Origin: Enoplosus armatus
Lineage: Eukaryota > Chordata > Actinopteri > Centrarchiformes > Enoplosidae
Reading direction: 5' to 3'
Length of the DNA: 64,000 nt
Assembly (NCBI RefSeq): GCF_043641665.1
Contig: NC_092183.1
Coordinates: 13,412,001 to 13,476,000 of the forward strand
Both the position numbers and the translations under genes were made by a program. Under the pieces are notes generated by a model, which was not told the origin of the DNA, searched no databases, and saw only the letters and a list, made by a program, of their open reading frames with translations. How positions within the stretch are numbered: the stretch's first letter is position 1; each line of letters starts with the position of its first letter. Shown one piece after another: positions 49,014-62,100 of this stretch.

Positions 49014-50367
49014 GGTGTGACTTTTGTCTTTTTGCCGTTGAGTTAAACTGGCGCACACTGTGCTTATATATCGAAACATGGGATTTTTTTGTTGCATGCC
49101 ATCATTTGGTGGATGACGCCTTTGTGGCATTATCGACCAAAAGATCTTGTTGTAAATGCTTCTAATCTGCAGTTGTGGGTCCCTGTTCCACATAGTTGTT
49201 TAATGTGGGGAGGCAATGCAAACTGCCACAGAGGTAACTAAGACATTTGATGTTTATCAGTTAAATGAAAAAAAGACACTGCTGTCAGATAAGGGGTAAC
49301 TGTCATTTGCCTCATAATTTCCAAGACAACCTGATAGATTGCAGACGTATTCCAGAAATTGTTCTTAAGATGCCATCAAACCGTAAGAGAAAGAAACAGT
49401 TTAACTGGCAGAGTTTATCTCACTTACTTCCAAAGACTCACGCATAAAGGAGCTGAATCACATAAAAAAAACAAGTTAAGCCAGTTAAGTTAAGCACAGT
49501 CAGCCTGCTTATCTTGCCAACTGACATGTGAGAGGAAAAATTAAGTTGCTTTGTAGAGACTTAAACTTTATGGCTGCAGCCTGGCCTTGTCCAGCTCTAT
49601 TTTTTTTTTTTGATTAAAACACCAGTTTCTCCCATCTTTCCTGCTTTTAAGGGGCCTGTGACGGCATTACTGATTTCCAAGTCTGAGCCATCCAGTCATT
49701 GATGTGATTAATATTTACCACGATGTGGAAATTCTAAATATGCTGTATTCAGTAACAAATTTCCAAGTAACATGAGTCCTATTGCTAAGATACTGTGGAT
49801 GACACACATAACACAGGATGTGTGCTCCTCTGTATTTAAGAGATATCAGTTATTCACAAGATACACGTGTATTGATTCCACAGCAGGAACTTCCTGTGTA
49901 CTGTTGTTGACCTAACTAATCTAACTAAAATGTATACCTGATAAATATCAGCACGTTGGCATTATCATTGTGAGCATGTTACGTTGTGGGGGTGGAGCTG
50001 TGTTAGGAGTGTGGGGTCCTGTGTGTTATAGCATTATAGGGTGCCAGTGAGTGCCACTTACATGGACGCAGTTGGATAAATAGACCACTTTCCATAGCAG
50101 AAATGTACCTTGCCATAGCAGGAAAAACACAGGTGAGCTGAAACAACTGCTTAACTTACACAAACACTGAAGTCCTGACTCGATGCAGAGTTCCTGAAGT
50201 GAGCCTCAGCTGTTGCCAGGCAACCGACAACATTTGTAAACAATGAACACCAAGGGCCTTTTCCCTGAAAGACTGCCCAAAGACAAACTGACCACACATT
50301 ACATGCTATAGCTGCTGTATTTCTCTTCAATGTTACAAATGTCATACAGTAACTTCTGTTGACAGGC
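49014..50367. other. Intergenic region between cytokine B and lrrc43
   Basis: It holds the cytokine B promoter (leftward) and the lrrc43 promoter and leader (rightward), the latter with a perfect X-box at 50212-50224. Poly-T run at 49601-49611. No coding exon or clear mobile element is seen. Confidence 0.5.
50212..50224. promoter_or_regulatory. Perfect RFX X-box upstream of lrrc43
   Basis: GTTGCCAGGCAAC matches GTNRCC-N-RGYAAC at every position and is palindromic around the central base. It lies 144 bases before the lrrc43 ATG, the expected place for an RFX-controlled cilia gene. Confidence 0.65.
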
Positions 50368-53300
50368 ATGAGCTCCAACACTCTTTCTGCTGTGTTAGAG
50401 AAGCACATTCACCACCTGTGTCTGAATGACTTTCCTTGTGGATATGGCAGCTGGGTGAGTTTTTTTTTCAGCTGTAAATTGGTTGCAGTGTTTTCTAGAT
50501 TATATTAAATCATAATGTCTATTTACTGGTTTAAAGCAGTCTCATCACTGCATACAGTAGCTTGTGTTTTGCACAAAATATTAATAAACACAGTGATTAT
50601 GTTCTCAGAGAAAGACCAACGACAGTATAGAGGAAGCAGAGACAGAGGAGACAGACGCCCTCCTGGATCTGCTGAGCTGCCCTCACTCTCCATGGCGGCA
50701 TGATGAATCATGGAGCCCTCAAGCACCGACCCTGAGACAGCTGGCTGTACTTAGACCTGAACGTCTGCACACTGACTTTATTTACAAATACTTTACTACA
50801 CTTCGCATTGTGGACAAGGGCGTGAGTGTACTGAATTTTTATTCTTACACCCAAATGTAGTATTTTAGAATATACAATATATACAGCTATGTGTACACAT
50901 ACTTTGACTCCCGTTTTTCGTAGCTCTCAATGTACTTATAATGACTGTAATATATAATCCCTGACATGATTACATCCAAACGCATGAAGTTAAAAGTTCT
51001 CTCTCACAAGAACTTTCCAGCTCAAAAGGGTCAGCTGTGTGAGCATCATCTCAGATCAGTGCCAAGCATCAGCACAGCAACATACATCTAATGCATTCTT
51101 ACTATATATGTAGGTGCATCACCAAACCTACAATACTCACGGTTTGACCATATCTGCTCCTCTTACTGACTGAATGACCACAGATAAACTGTAGAAACAC
51201 TGGGAACACTATAATAAAATGTCTAACTCCAAAATACTAGAAATGTTACAGAAACATGCATTAACAGAGACAAGTGTCCATAAACCTGCTGCCCTGGTGC
51301 ATGCTGTGAGGCTTTCCACTATACCTACCCTCCCGGGACACTACAATATGGTATTTGTTATATTACCAATACTTGTTAGAGTGTCCCTAGACCAGACATC
51401 TGCTATAGAAGCCCCAAAAAGTGGCATTTGTCGTGATCCTGAACTTAATTAGAGCATAGAGTTTATCATATTACCCCCTAGATCCCAAAATGGACATTTG
51501 GGTACAAGAAATAAACAGAGGATCCCAAAAATAAATCTCATTTTCAATTTGTCTGGTCCTCTGGTGGCTGAGGGGCTCTGAGAAACCACTTAGGTCTGTA
51601 ACTCCTTGTGACCACTCTGCACCTGAACAAAGTCAATAAGTACTTGATGTTTTTACAAAATTGTGAAAAGTTGTACTTGTTCTGTCTGTGTTGTGTTCAG
51701 GTATCAGTAATCGACGACGGCCTGTTAAAGTTCTCAAAGTTGGAGGAATTGGTGCTGAGTGCCAACAATATCTCAGAAATCCCTGCTGAAAACCTTCCTA
51801 GCACTTTGAGGGTGAGTCACAGTCCTGCACCAGCTTGCTCTACAGCTTATCAGATATAAATGCATGATGAAATTTCACTGGTTTCCTCTACAACAGTTTG
51901 TCATTAAAGGGTGATTCACAAAAGAGTAGAAAACTTTTTCCTCTCCCGCTTTTCCATCACAGTAAAGGTAACACACTTGCTGTGACATCACTGGTTGGGG
52001 TATGTCCAGTAGTGCAACATACCTGACAGTTTTAACTCATAGATTGTGTTGCAAGTGTTATGATGTAGTGATGATTAACTGTTTGATTGCAAATATGTTT
52101 CTTATAAAGGTCTTGGAGCTACGTGCAAACCGGTTGTCTGCTCTAAACAGTCTCAGCAGCTGTCCACCTCCTCGCCTACAGTACCTCGGCCTCAGCTCAA
52201 ACAGTCTGGGTTCCCACAAAGACGTCTCTCAGCTTACAGGAAGACACTGGCAAGTTTGCACACACACAGGAAGTCAGCTTTTTAAAGAGGTCACCCAAAA
52301 CCAGGTCAAACAAAAACCCAAGTAGAATTGTGTACGTTTGTAAGGTAAGACAATGACATCACATCATGTCATTGTTTTTCTACCTGTGACAGATTTCACA
52401 CATGTAGTGATTTGATGGCAGTGTGTCTGCTTTTGAATGGTGACACCTGCTGAGGCAACACTGGAAGTGGCCAGCTGGTGATGACACAGTGATGACTGCA
52501 GTTGCCGCTATTGTGTAGAAAATCTTTTGATCCCTCCACATCTACTAAATGTGGTTTCAGTGGGAGCAAGGAGTTCACACTTTTACATAAACACACCCAT
52601 TTTCCCATTTAATCAGGTAATATCAAAGTGAAGGTTTATATTAAAGCTGGTAGGCCACCTGAGGCACATTTGTGAACTTAATTTCATAAGTTTTCTTTCT
52701 TTATCATCAATTAAACAGAATTGTAAATATCTAAAACACTCCACTGGTTTGACACATGAAGTTCAGTTAATTCATCACAAGGACACATCCCATGGCACTG
52801 GAGGGTGGAGGAGCTTTCCAAAGTTACAGAACAGACTTACTTTACAGAAATTTGGGGATGGAAGGGATGGAGGGGAGTTGGAGTATTTCTACACATCTTT
52901 TAACAGATGTCTGGCCTGAACACATACAGTTTGTGTGTTGCAAGGGGATTTTTTTCAGCTTGCGTTGCAAGTTATTTGTAAAACGTGTCACGAACAGAGA
53001 CAAAGGATGTAAGTTGGATTATGGGAGGAGATCTCGGTCTCTGTTGCTTCTATTTTGGCCATTCTTTTTTAAATTTGTCTCTTATGAGTTCCCCAAACTT
53101 TATGGAAGTGTAATACTAAATCGATGGATCGAAATAATTCCTTTCCTGCTGCACATAATAGATCATTTTTGCTATCTGTGTTACAAAGTTTATTTTTGAA
53201 CAAAAAGGATTCCTCATTTTCACTGTATGCCAAAAGTTGTCAGTCTTGCAGTACAACACACTGCTGTTCTGTAGAAAACAGTGAGTGTCTCTGACCTCAG

Positions 53301-56300
53301 GCCACAGCTTGTGTGTCTGGACCTGAGTGACTGTGGGTTTCAGGACCAGCAGGCCCTGCTGAACGCCTTGAGCACGCTCCCCTACCTCAGGACGTTGGTG
53401 CTGGAGGGAAACCCCTTCACTCTTGCGTCCTGCTACCCGGGCTTCACTGTGGACAGTCTCCCACAGCTCACTTGCCTGGATGCCTCATGGATCTCCCCTG
53501 AGGAAAGACATTGTTGCAGAGGCTTGGCCAAGATGACGAGTGAGACTGTGGATTTTGCTGTCATTTAGTATAACTGAGTCTTCTGAACGTGGGCTCTTGT
53601 TTCTTTTTAATTTCATGAGTAAGCAGCTCTGTCATTTCATACATATCAACAGCGTGGTCACAGTTTATAATATCAGGATTGTTTCCTTTTGTACAGATCT
53701 GATAGTGAACCGAGCATCAGCCACAGTGAGCTTGTGCAAGATGAGGGGAATCCCAGACCCGCTGATGAGTGTGGAGGAAAACGCTCCTGACTTCCCTGTT
53801 GTCACCTACCGCTACTATATCACATACGAGTTCCTTAGTCATCAAACACCTGTTAACCTGGTGACATATCATTCTCGCACTTTCTCTTTACATCTCTTTA
53901 CACCAAGTTTAACACTGTCCAGACGGTGACATGTGAAAATGCAAATGTGTTTTTGGCAATATTTGAGATTTCTCAGCAAGGAAACTGTGTTCAAGGAAGC
54001 AAAAAGGGGGAATTTTGTACAAAAAGAATACCCACCTAATTTGACTAACTCAGGCTTTTACACAAAGTGAGGACTGTGAAATTTGTCCCCAGCACTTGTA
54101 TGAAACAATGTACAAAAACATTATTACATCACTCAATAAATCAAACATCACATAAATCAAACAGAAAGGGAAATAATAATCACAGAGAGTACTACTTGGA
54201 AAAAAATATTAAACAGGGAAAATAGAAGGTAATATAAACATTATATTACAACAACTAAAAATTGATTGTATGGCAACAACAAGTACAAACTAGCAAATAG
54301 AATGAATACCTAAGATGTAATTTGTCTCATGGGAAATTTCATATTGATTTATGAAAGCCATTGTATCGTTGTAGATTTGATTAAACTTTATTGTCATTGT
54401 TCACAGTACACAGTAAGTTAACCATTACAGGAGAAAGAACAATGCAGCATGTGTTTGTTCAATGTGCTCATGTGCCTTGAATCCTCATCGGTTTTATATG
54501 TGCCTTGTCTTGTAGGTTATCTTAAAACAAACATTAAACACTGTAGGATGCAATTGTTATGTTTAGATGTGGAATAAACATGTCCAGAGAGAAGTAAAAC
54601 TGGACAGAATAAACATATTTTCTCTATCTTTCTTCTTTTTGTGTGGTGCTGTTCACAGAAATTTGACAGTGAGTCTGAAGTTGACACAGCAGCTACAGCA
54701 CATGTGACGGGAGACGGCTCCAGTGGCGCTGACCTACAATCAAACAAGAATTGTGAAAAAGAAACATCCAAACCAGACACACAAGACTTGACGTATACTG
54801 AGAAAACCTGCAGTGATATTGCACATGGTAATAACACATCCCTCATTTGATGTGCAGGTTTCAGGCCTACAAGAAACTGGAACACTGCATAACAAGCACA
54901 AACATTGATAGAAGTGAAGCAGCTGTTTATACAAACATACATATATATTTATATATATGTACCAGACTTTCACTTGTGGATTATTCTGGTTTACTTTTTT
55001 ACAGTGTCAAGGCGCAGCACATCAAAGCTGACATGGTCAGAGTGCATGGACTTCAGTGATGCACAAACATACATTGTCAGTGATCTGGGAGGCTTAAAGA
55101 GATTCCTCAATCGAGGCCTTCATCTTAGTATAGAGGAGGAAAAGGTACAGAAAATAAGGTTTGAGGGGGTAAACTTTTAGATGCAAAATGCGTTAGTACT
55201 CATATTCTGGCATTTTACATTTTAGGTCCTGTCATGGCCTGCAGCTTCCGAAGAAGTACCGGTAGCCAAACCCAGCCTAACTGTAAAAGATAAGAAAGGT
55301 GGAAAAGGGAAAGAAGTGAGTTTAACATTTATTTCCCACTGAATCACAAATTGTACACACACCTTGCAAAAGTCAACACACCAGCTGAATAGACTTTCAG
55401 CATTGTTAATTCCCAGAATGGGCCTCATAGAAGAGCCCCTCCTTAAAGAGACATGATTACTGGCAATCTGGGTCTGTTACTATGGCAACCGGTGTGCAAA
55501 ATCTAACCTGGCTATGTAGCTATGGTATTTTGATTTTTACCTCTGGTCCCTGGCAAATTTTATGCTCCAACTCACTCACTCACACCATGTGGGCTGTTCT
55601 TCATCTCATTATTCTGTGGCCACAAGTCAGAGTTGTTTTTTTTATATTAGTATCATCCATATCATCAATTGTTTTTAATTAATTCATTATTTTCTCTCTT
55701 TTTATTTATATTTATAAATTTATATTCTATTTCAGCCCTCCTTTGTAATATTGTTAACAGTTACATAAATTGTTACATAGTTAATTGACAACAGTTTTGT
55801 CACTGTATCATGTGTTCGTTGGTGGTGCACATTAGGAGTTCCATTAAGATATTAAGGTTTAAATTGGGGTATATGATTAAATGGGTCGTACCAATTTAAT
55901 AGTGTTATATTATTCTGACATGTCGTGGGGAGAGTGTTGCAGGTTTTTTTTAAGGACAGTTCAACAGAAACATTAATAACGCTGGGGAGGGCCTTGCTTT
56001 TTGTACAAAGGAAAACATAAGGTTTGTTATAAGCATAAACATTCAACAGGTGAATTCACTGGAGCTTATCACTCTGTGTAGGTGTTAAAAGTCTGTTTTG
56101 GCAGTTGAAATTAGACTGTATCTAAACATAATAATTTCATGTCTTTGGTATCTTCCTCAGTCTCCAATCAAATCTGGTTCCACCAAAGACAAGTCTAAAG
56201 ACAAAAAGAAGAAATCTGTACCGGAGCTGGTCCAGGACGCCCCCATCAGAAGAATCCTTGGCTCTGTCCACGTCCCCTTGCGAAGCCTGATCAAAAGAGG

Positions 56301-57155
56301 TCACAAGGTTGATGTCCTCTGTGACCTTGGTGCTCTGCTCACAGAGTCTGAGGTGGAAGCTGCGCAAATACCTGAGAAGGTAAGTTTATATGCTAAACAG
56401 GTATTTACACAGCTAGCACTTTGCTGAAATAGTATGATCAGTATCTGGTCCATTTCACTGGAATCACGAGGAAACAGCTTGGGTCAAAGTTCTAATTGTG
56501 AAACACTGAGACAGGATTTATAAGGTCAAAAAGAGTGATATTGAATATAAATAAAACAGAAAGTAACAATATGTAGGGCAGTTGTCAAACTAACTTATTT
56601 CATGTATTATATGTTTTCCACTCATCTTTAGGATCTGGAAAAGAAAATCAAAGAGGACAAGAAGAAGGAGGACAAGGAATCAAAGCAGAGAGGAGGCAGC
56701 GGTGGTAGACAGAAGAGTACAGCAACTTCAAAAGGTTAATTAATCATCCAGAATGGCATTAGATAACTTTTCCAACTGTAAAACTGAGTACAGAAATTAA
56801 TCATTTTAAAACATAGATACTGTAAAATATACATTGTAAAAGAAGTATTCAGCGTCCAATGTAGGCCTAAAGGAAAAATGAAAAGGGGTGTGCTTTATGT
56901 CATCAGTCAGTAAATTCTCCTCTTCAGTCTGCTTAAAATCCTGAATCCTGTTCCATGTTGTCCTCTGTAGGCAAAGGAAAGGGAAAGAAGGAATGTGAGA
57001 TGGATGTCCACACAGACAACTCTGTGTTCGTCCAACTGGAACCAGTGACTGTGGAGTTGAGAGTGGAGCTGGAGAAATGGCAGTCTGCATCTGAAGCTCA
57101 CCAATGTCTGCTCCCACACCAAAACTCCTGGCACAAAAAGCCTTTTTTATTTTAA
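50368..57155 (+). CDS. lrrc43: Leucine-rich repeat-containing protein 43
   Basis: LRRC43 is an LRR protein associated with motile-cilium expression; its biochemical role is not established. Twelve coding exons: 50368-50454, 50609-50821, 51701-51811, 52110-52249, 53301-53539, 53697-53860, 54659-54827, 55005-55144, 55226-55315, 56161-56379, 56632-56734, 56971-57155; 1860 nt, 619 residues, phases consistent. LRRs in exons 3-5: [68 protein letters not shown] Lys-rich segment ([25 protein letters not shown]) separates two C-terminal parts with [15 protein letters not shown]. The intron after exon 4 starts with GC (CACTG|gcaagt) and gives [10 protein letters not shown] across the junction. The start is the first ATG after an acceptor at 50361-50365. 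AATAAA is at 57312-57317. Confidence 0.93.
54362..54450. repeat. Retroelement-tail-like repeat in lrrc43 intron 6
   Basis: GATTAAACTTTATTGTCATT followed by GTTCACAGTACACAGTAAG resembles retroelement tails scattered in fish genomes. Family not determined. Confidence 0.35.
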
Positions 57156-59144
57156 AGCAAGATTAGCAGCTAAGCCAAGTTTACTTTTTAAAGGCTTTTT
57201 TCAGTTTGACATACTGTGAGTTATGGAACCACATCCCTCCAAACTAATCCTGGTTTTCAGATTTAGCTTTGCCTCAGGCTTAACCAGTAGTTTACCCACA
57301 AGACAAAAATGAATAAAAACACATTGTTCTGAAGTTCCTCTCTGCATTCCTTTTTTACTGCTTACTGTGAACATACCGTAGAGTTGAATTGCATATTAAA
57401 TTAATTACAATTTGATGTGGGTTGCAGTTATTGCCCTCCTCAAAGATAGAACTTAGACCGTCATGTCACCTGTACAAATGCAAATAGCAGAGTCCAGCTT
57501 TAGTTTCTTGCTAAAAATGACCTGTCTACTGCCATATTTGACACCTCAAAGTTGTTTAATGTCATGGTGCATGCTACATATGTAGGTTAATGTTCTGCAC
57601 TTACAATACAGTGACAATTTTACTTGGGGGGCTTAACCCAACTGAAGAAGATGCAGTTATAAGAAGAGCACTGCAGGATAAGCTGACACACAAGTAGTCT
57701 AAAATATGCAGTCAAACTTTCCTTTATGACTTTTGTGTTGCTCTGTGGATGGCTCTTTACCACTAATCTAGATCTACTAATCGAGAATAAATGTGATCTG
57801 TGCTTGATGTCTTGGAAATGCTGAATTACTTTCTCGGCAAGTGAAGAAATGCCCTGGACTGTTCACTCTGCCAGCTGGTTTGTGGTAATTTGGCTGAATG
57901 CACATTTGTTTAGAAATATGCAACACTGAAGCATATCACCTGAAATGAAATGGGGTTTAAGGTGGGTCCTGTTTATCACCTCATCTGGAGACCTTAAAAC
58001 TGTAATACTGTGCTTACATAGTACATATTCTTAAGATAACTGAAATTACCCCAAACTGACACATTAAACCTGGCAGAGGCAGTATGATTACTGAGAGTAC
58101 TGATTGGTTTCTGAGGCTCTGTGTAAAATATGCAGTGGTCATATGTAGTGCGCTGTGTGAATGTACTTGACGACACTTAAAGCAGCAGAGTAAAAGCACA
58201 ATGCACAGTGACTGTGCGTAGTGCCTTCAATTGAACAATCAACACAGAGATGTTTGATTTTTAATTTATACATAAATTTCATTTATTTTTATACAGATAT
58301 TCAAAACATTTTTAAAGAAATGTCTAAGTATTTCATTGTTTCATACAGAAATGATCTTATAATTGCAAAGAAACTTTTTGGAAAGGCCCTTTCACTGGAA
58401 CTGAGGGGTTACAGTTAAGTGTGAAGTGCTTGAAGTTTCACTGCTTCTTTCTTACCAATCATCCAGGAGTTGCTTCATGAAGACCATAAAAAAAGTTCCT
58501 ATTAAAGCCAAATAGCACTGGGTTTCACTGCTCTACACCAGGCAAGCGCGAGCAAATCTCTCCCCTGTGATTATGCTTCACAAAATTACACACATACTAT
58601 CAAACCTTTAAAGAGTACATAGTATTTCCAGGCATAAAAAAATAAACTATAGCTCACCAATGTTTGCGCAAACTGACATTTGTTTTTCAATCAAGTCATT
58701 TACAGTTTCAAATAAACAACTTTTATGATACTATATTACCTTTGTAATCCCCCAACAAGCTGTGCAAACAATGTTAGGATATTGATAAATTAAATGATCT
58801 GAAGAAGACCATCGCTTCTCCCACAATGATACATCCACCTAAAGTATCTTCTCACTCACACAAACCCAGGATATCAAACATTTTTTCCTCCAAAGTCATT
58901 TACAATTACAAATACAGATTGTTAACTGCTCTATATTATTTTTCTGGATGTCTGAATTTTTGGAAAGAGATTCTGAGGAGACCATTCCCCTATAAGAGCG
59001 CTTAAGGACTGGCGTGGACAATAAAGACGCTTGGCAAAAACAAGCACACAAAATGCACACATACAAACCAAAATCCCAAAAGCACCGCATAATCTAACAT
59101 GATGTGCAAATATAGTGATTGTGCGAACGAGGGTGAAAAAGGCT
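57156..59144. other. Convergent 3' ends of lrrc43 and clip1
   Basis: lrrc43 3' UTR to about 57330 (AATAAA at 57312-57317), then intergenic AT-rich sequence with no exon. The clip1 3' UTR (minus strand) probably spans 59144 down to about 58265; a minus-strand AATAAA (plus tttatt) is at 58282-58287. Confidence 0.5.
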
Positions 59145-62100
59145 TTAAAAGGTCTGGTCATCATTACAGGATTCGGTCCAGTGGCCAAAGACCTCACAGA
59201 TGTCGCAGTAGGGCCGCTCTTCGCCCTTATTGCCGTGGTAGGTGGTGTGTGGAGGGGAGTCGGGCATCTGCATTTGTGTGGGACAGTCCTCTGTGTCATG
59301 GAGGTCAAAGCAGTCGCAGATGTCACAGAACAGCCTGGGGGGAGACTTCTTCTTCACAGGTTCCTTGTCATGGCTGCAGAGAAAAAGAAAGCAGCTCCGT
59401 GTGTAACTGACTGTCCAGTGATAAAAGAAATTGAGTTGTACTGCCACACACAGCTGGCGTTATTTGAGAGGACGTCTGAGAAAGTCTGCCATAAATGGAA
59501 CTTACCTATCATAGTTATCCAGCTCACTTGGATTATTCCCATTGAGAGCAGCAGCTGCCATTGTCTCCAATTTGTCCTTGAGTTCCCCATTCTTCCTCTG
59601 GAGGTCAACAATGACTGAATTCAGGAACTCAATCTGTAAAGGAGATACACAAAAGTAGCATTAGTGCTGCTGCTGGAGAATGATCATGTATTATCCATCA
59701 ACACATTTTCTTACACAATATTATTTTAAAAATTGATATAAGGTCTCCATTTGAAGTTTATTCATTGTATTATGTGCCAAGACTTTGCCTCAATCCTGTG
59801 ACAAGGACTATAGATAACGATAACTATGTCTCGCCATATACCAATCTTGACTATGACTGTGATTCGCCACTGTGAGTTGTCAGCCAAAGAAAAATAGAAG
59901 CTTGGGATGAGTCACTAGGAGAGTCAGTAAAATACCAACTTACGATGACGGTGTTTTACTGAGTACAAGTAATTTTTCACAGATCTGATGTCTGCTAAGC
60001 ATCTATGATAACTGTAGTAATAGTGATTTTTGCAGAGAGCTTAATGAATGCTATAGGTACTGAGAAATCAAGTTTGATTCTTCTTTGGAAAACAGTTTGT
60101 AGTTTTGAGACCAACTATAATGTGATCCACTGGACGAAACATAAGAGCCACAGTGACAGTGAAAGACAAACATGCACAAGTGAAGCTGATGAAAAACATT
60201 AACAAACCGCTGCCTGATGGTGGTGTAGTATTGCCAACATCAGAGACAGGGCAGAGAAGAGGAATTGGGATTTAAGAAAGAGAAGGAGAGGGAAAAGAAA
60301 AAAAATTGAGATTCAAATTAGGACCCACCTACTGCCAGACAACACATTCAAGTCATCACCGACACAGATAATACAGTATAACATTTTAGAATAAACAGAG
60401 GCTGATGGTGAGAAGGTTCTGAGAATGATGACACACACTTCCCACCACTGTAGGTAAAATGTTCCACTACAACTGTGATACCGATTCATGAGTCATATCA
60501 CCCCTATTAGAGCTGAGTTCAGGTGTCAGAAGCTCAATATGCTTTTCATGACATTTCAAAGCAATTTAGACTAACTTCACCTCTGTAAAACATTATACTG
60601 TAACAGCCATATGAGTCAACAGTAAACTGTAAAATTCTGAGTCTACAGCAACATCAGAAGTAATGTTTGTTAGTAAATGTCTGAGTAAGCAGCACAGTCA
60701 TTTCACAAAGTTATTCAGTAAGACTGTTTCCGTACGACTGCCCCAAATATGATGAAATTGTAAATGAGATCAAGTTATTGTCAAGCCACAAAATTCTATG
60801 GGCCAGGGTAGGGAAGCATCTTTACACTGAATATATGAATGGCAAAAATCCTTAACCCATCCAGGCTTATGATTAGTATTATTTAGGACGAGAGAAAAAA
60901 TATACACACCTGACTCTCTGCAGTGTCCTTATCCTCCCTTAGTTGGTCCAAAACTGCATCCCCTGGAAACAGGTACAAGATTAAATGAAATGCAGGACTG
61001 GTCTAGGTAATCTTGTTTTCTTTTTGAGGTCACCTCACAGAGAACTGACCTTAGTGCTACCAGAAATATTAGCTGTGGTCATGAGTTAAGCCCTCTCTTA
61101 CCTGAGGACTTGTTGATGGTGTCAGGCCCTGCAGCCAGGTCCTTCTCCAGTCTCTGAACGCGCTCCTGTAGATTAGCCTTGTCCTGCTCCAAGGCCTGAA
61201 TTGTACCCTGCAGTGTCTTAACTGAGGCACTTTCCCCATGCAGTACAGCCAGCTGTGAAGAAAACAACTCATGCTATTCAATATTGGAAAAATGTTATGT
61301 TCATTGGACAAAATGTTACTCTTTGTTCAAAAAACAATGTTATGACAACAAGTGGAATCACTCTCAATGACAATGTATTAACAACAACAGTAACACAAGC
61401 AGAAATTCAATTTGAACAGTCATTTAATCTACAAGTCAAAATCTGAGAGTAGACATTCCTCGACACAGTCCCTGCAAGATCCACTGTTTGTTTTAAATTT
61501 GAATTTGCTTACCAACTGATGCTAAAATGATGATGAAATTATGGTAAACGTTAAATTTGGGCTTTGACAGGCATATTCTGCCTTTCTGTGCACACTCACA
61601 AAATCTGTCCTTGCATGCTCTCAAATCTTGATTTGCTTGAATTCATTTTGTGCACGCTCAACAGTTATGTCAATAAGCTGCCATACCTACGGACAATGAG
61701 AGAGAACCATCATGCATTCGAATCTTACCTCGCTCCTCAGGTTTTCCACCTGCTGGTCCTTTTCTGAAATTAAGGCACTGTTTTTATGGATGGACTGTTG
61801 AAGGGTGGTCCTCTCCTTGTCAAACTGCTCCTTCAAGGTGCTCTCACTGTCAAATACATAATCACAATCACTCCAGGCAGAGAAAAACTGGCCCCAATTT
61901 ACCAAATTGTTTCTTAGCAGATTTCCAACTTTGGAATTTAAACTATTTACCTGAGATTTGGGGCCACTAAAGACATTTCACAAATTCAAGGAGACATATA
62001 GAACATTAAGAGCCTTTCTTTCCTCTGGCAGTTGTTTGGTCAAAATATTTGGTATATATTTTGTACATTGTATTGAGTGTGGAAATAAAGAAGGACATTC

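Noticed and set aside
54905..55059. Open frames around the ATATAT run before lrrc43 exon 8
   Set aside because: Intronic; only the part from 55005 is in the lrrc43 frame and follows a good acceptor.
59115..59618. 167-codon plus-strand open frame
   Set aside because: Antisense shadow of the last clip1 exons; the minus strand encodes the zinc knuckles.
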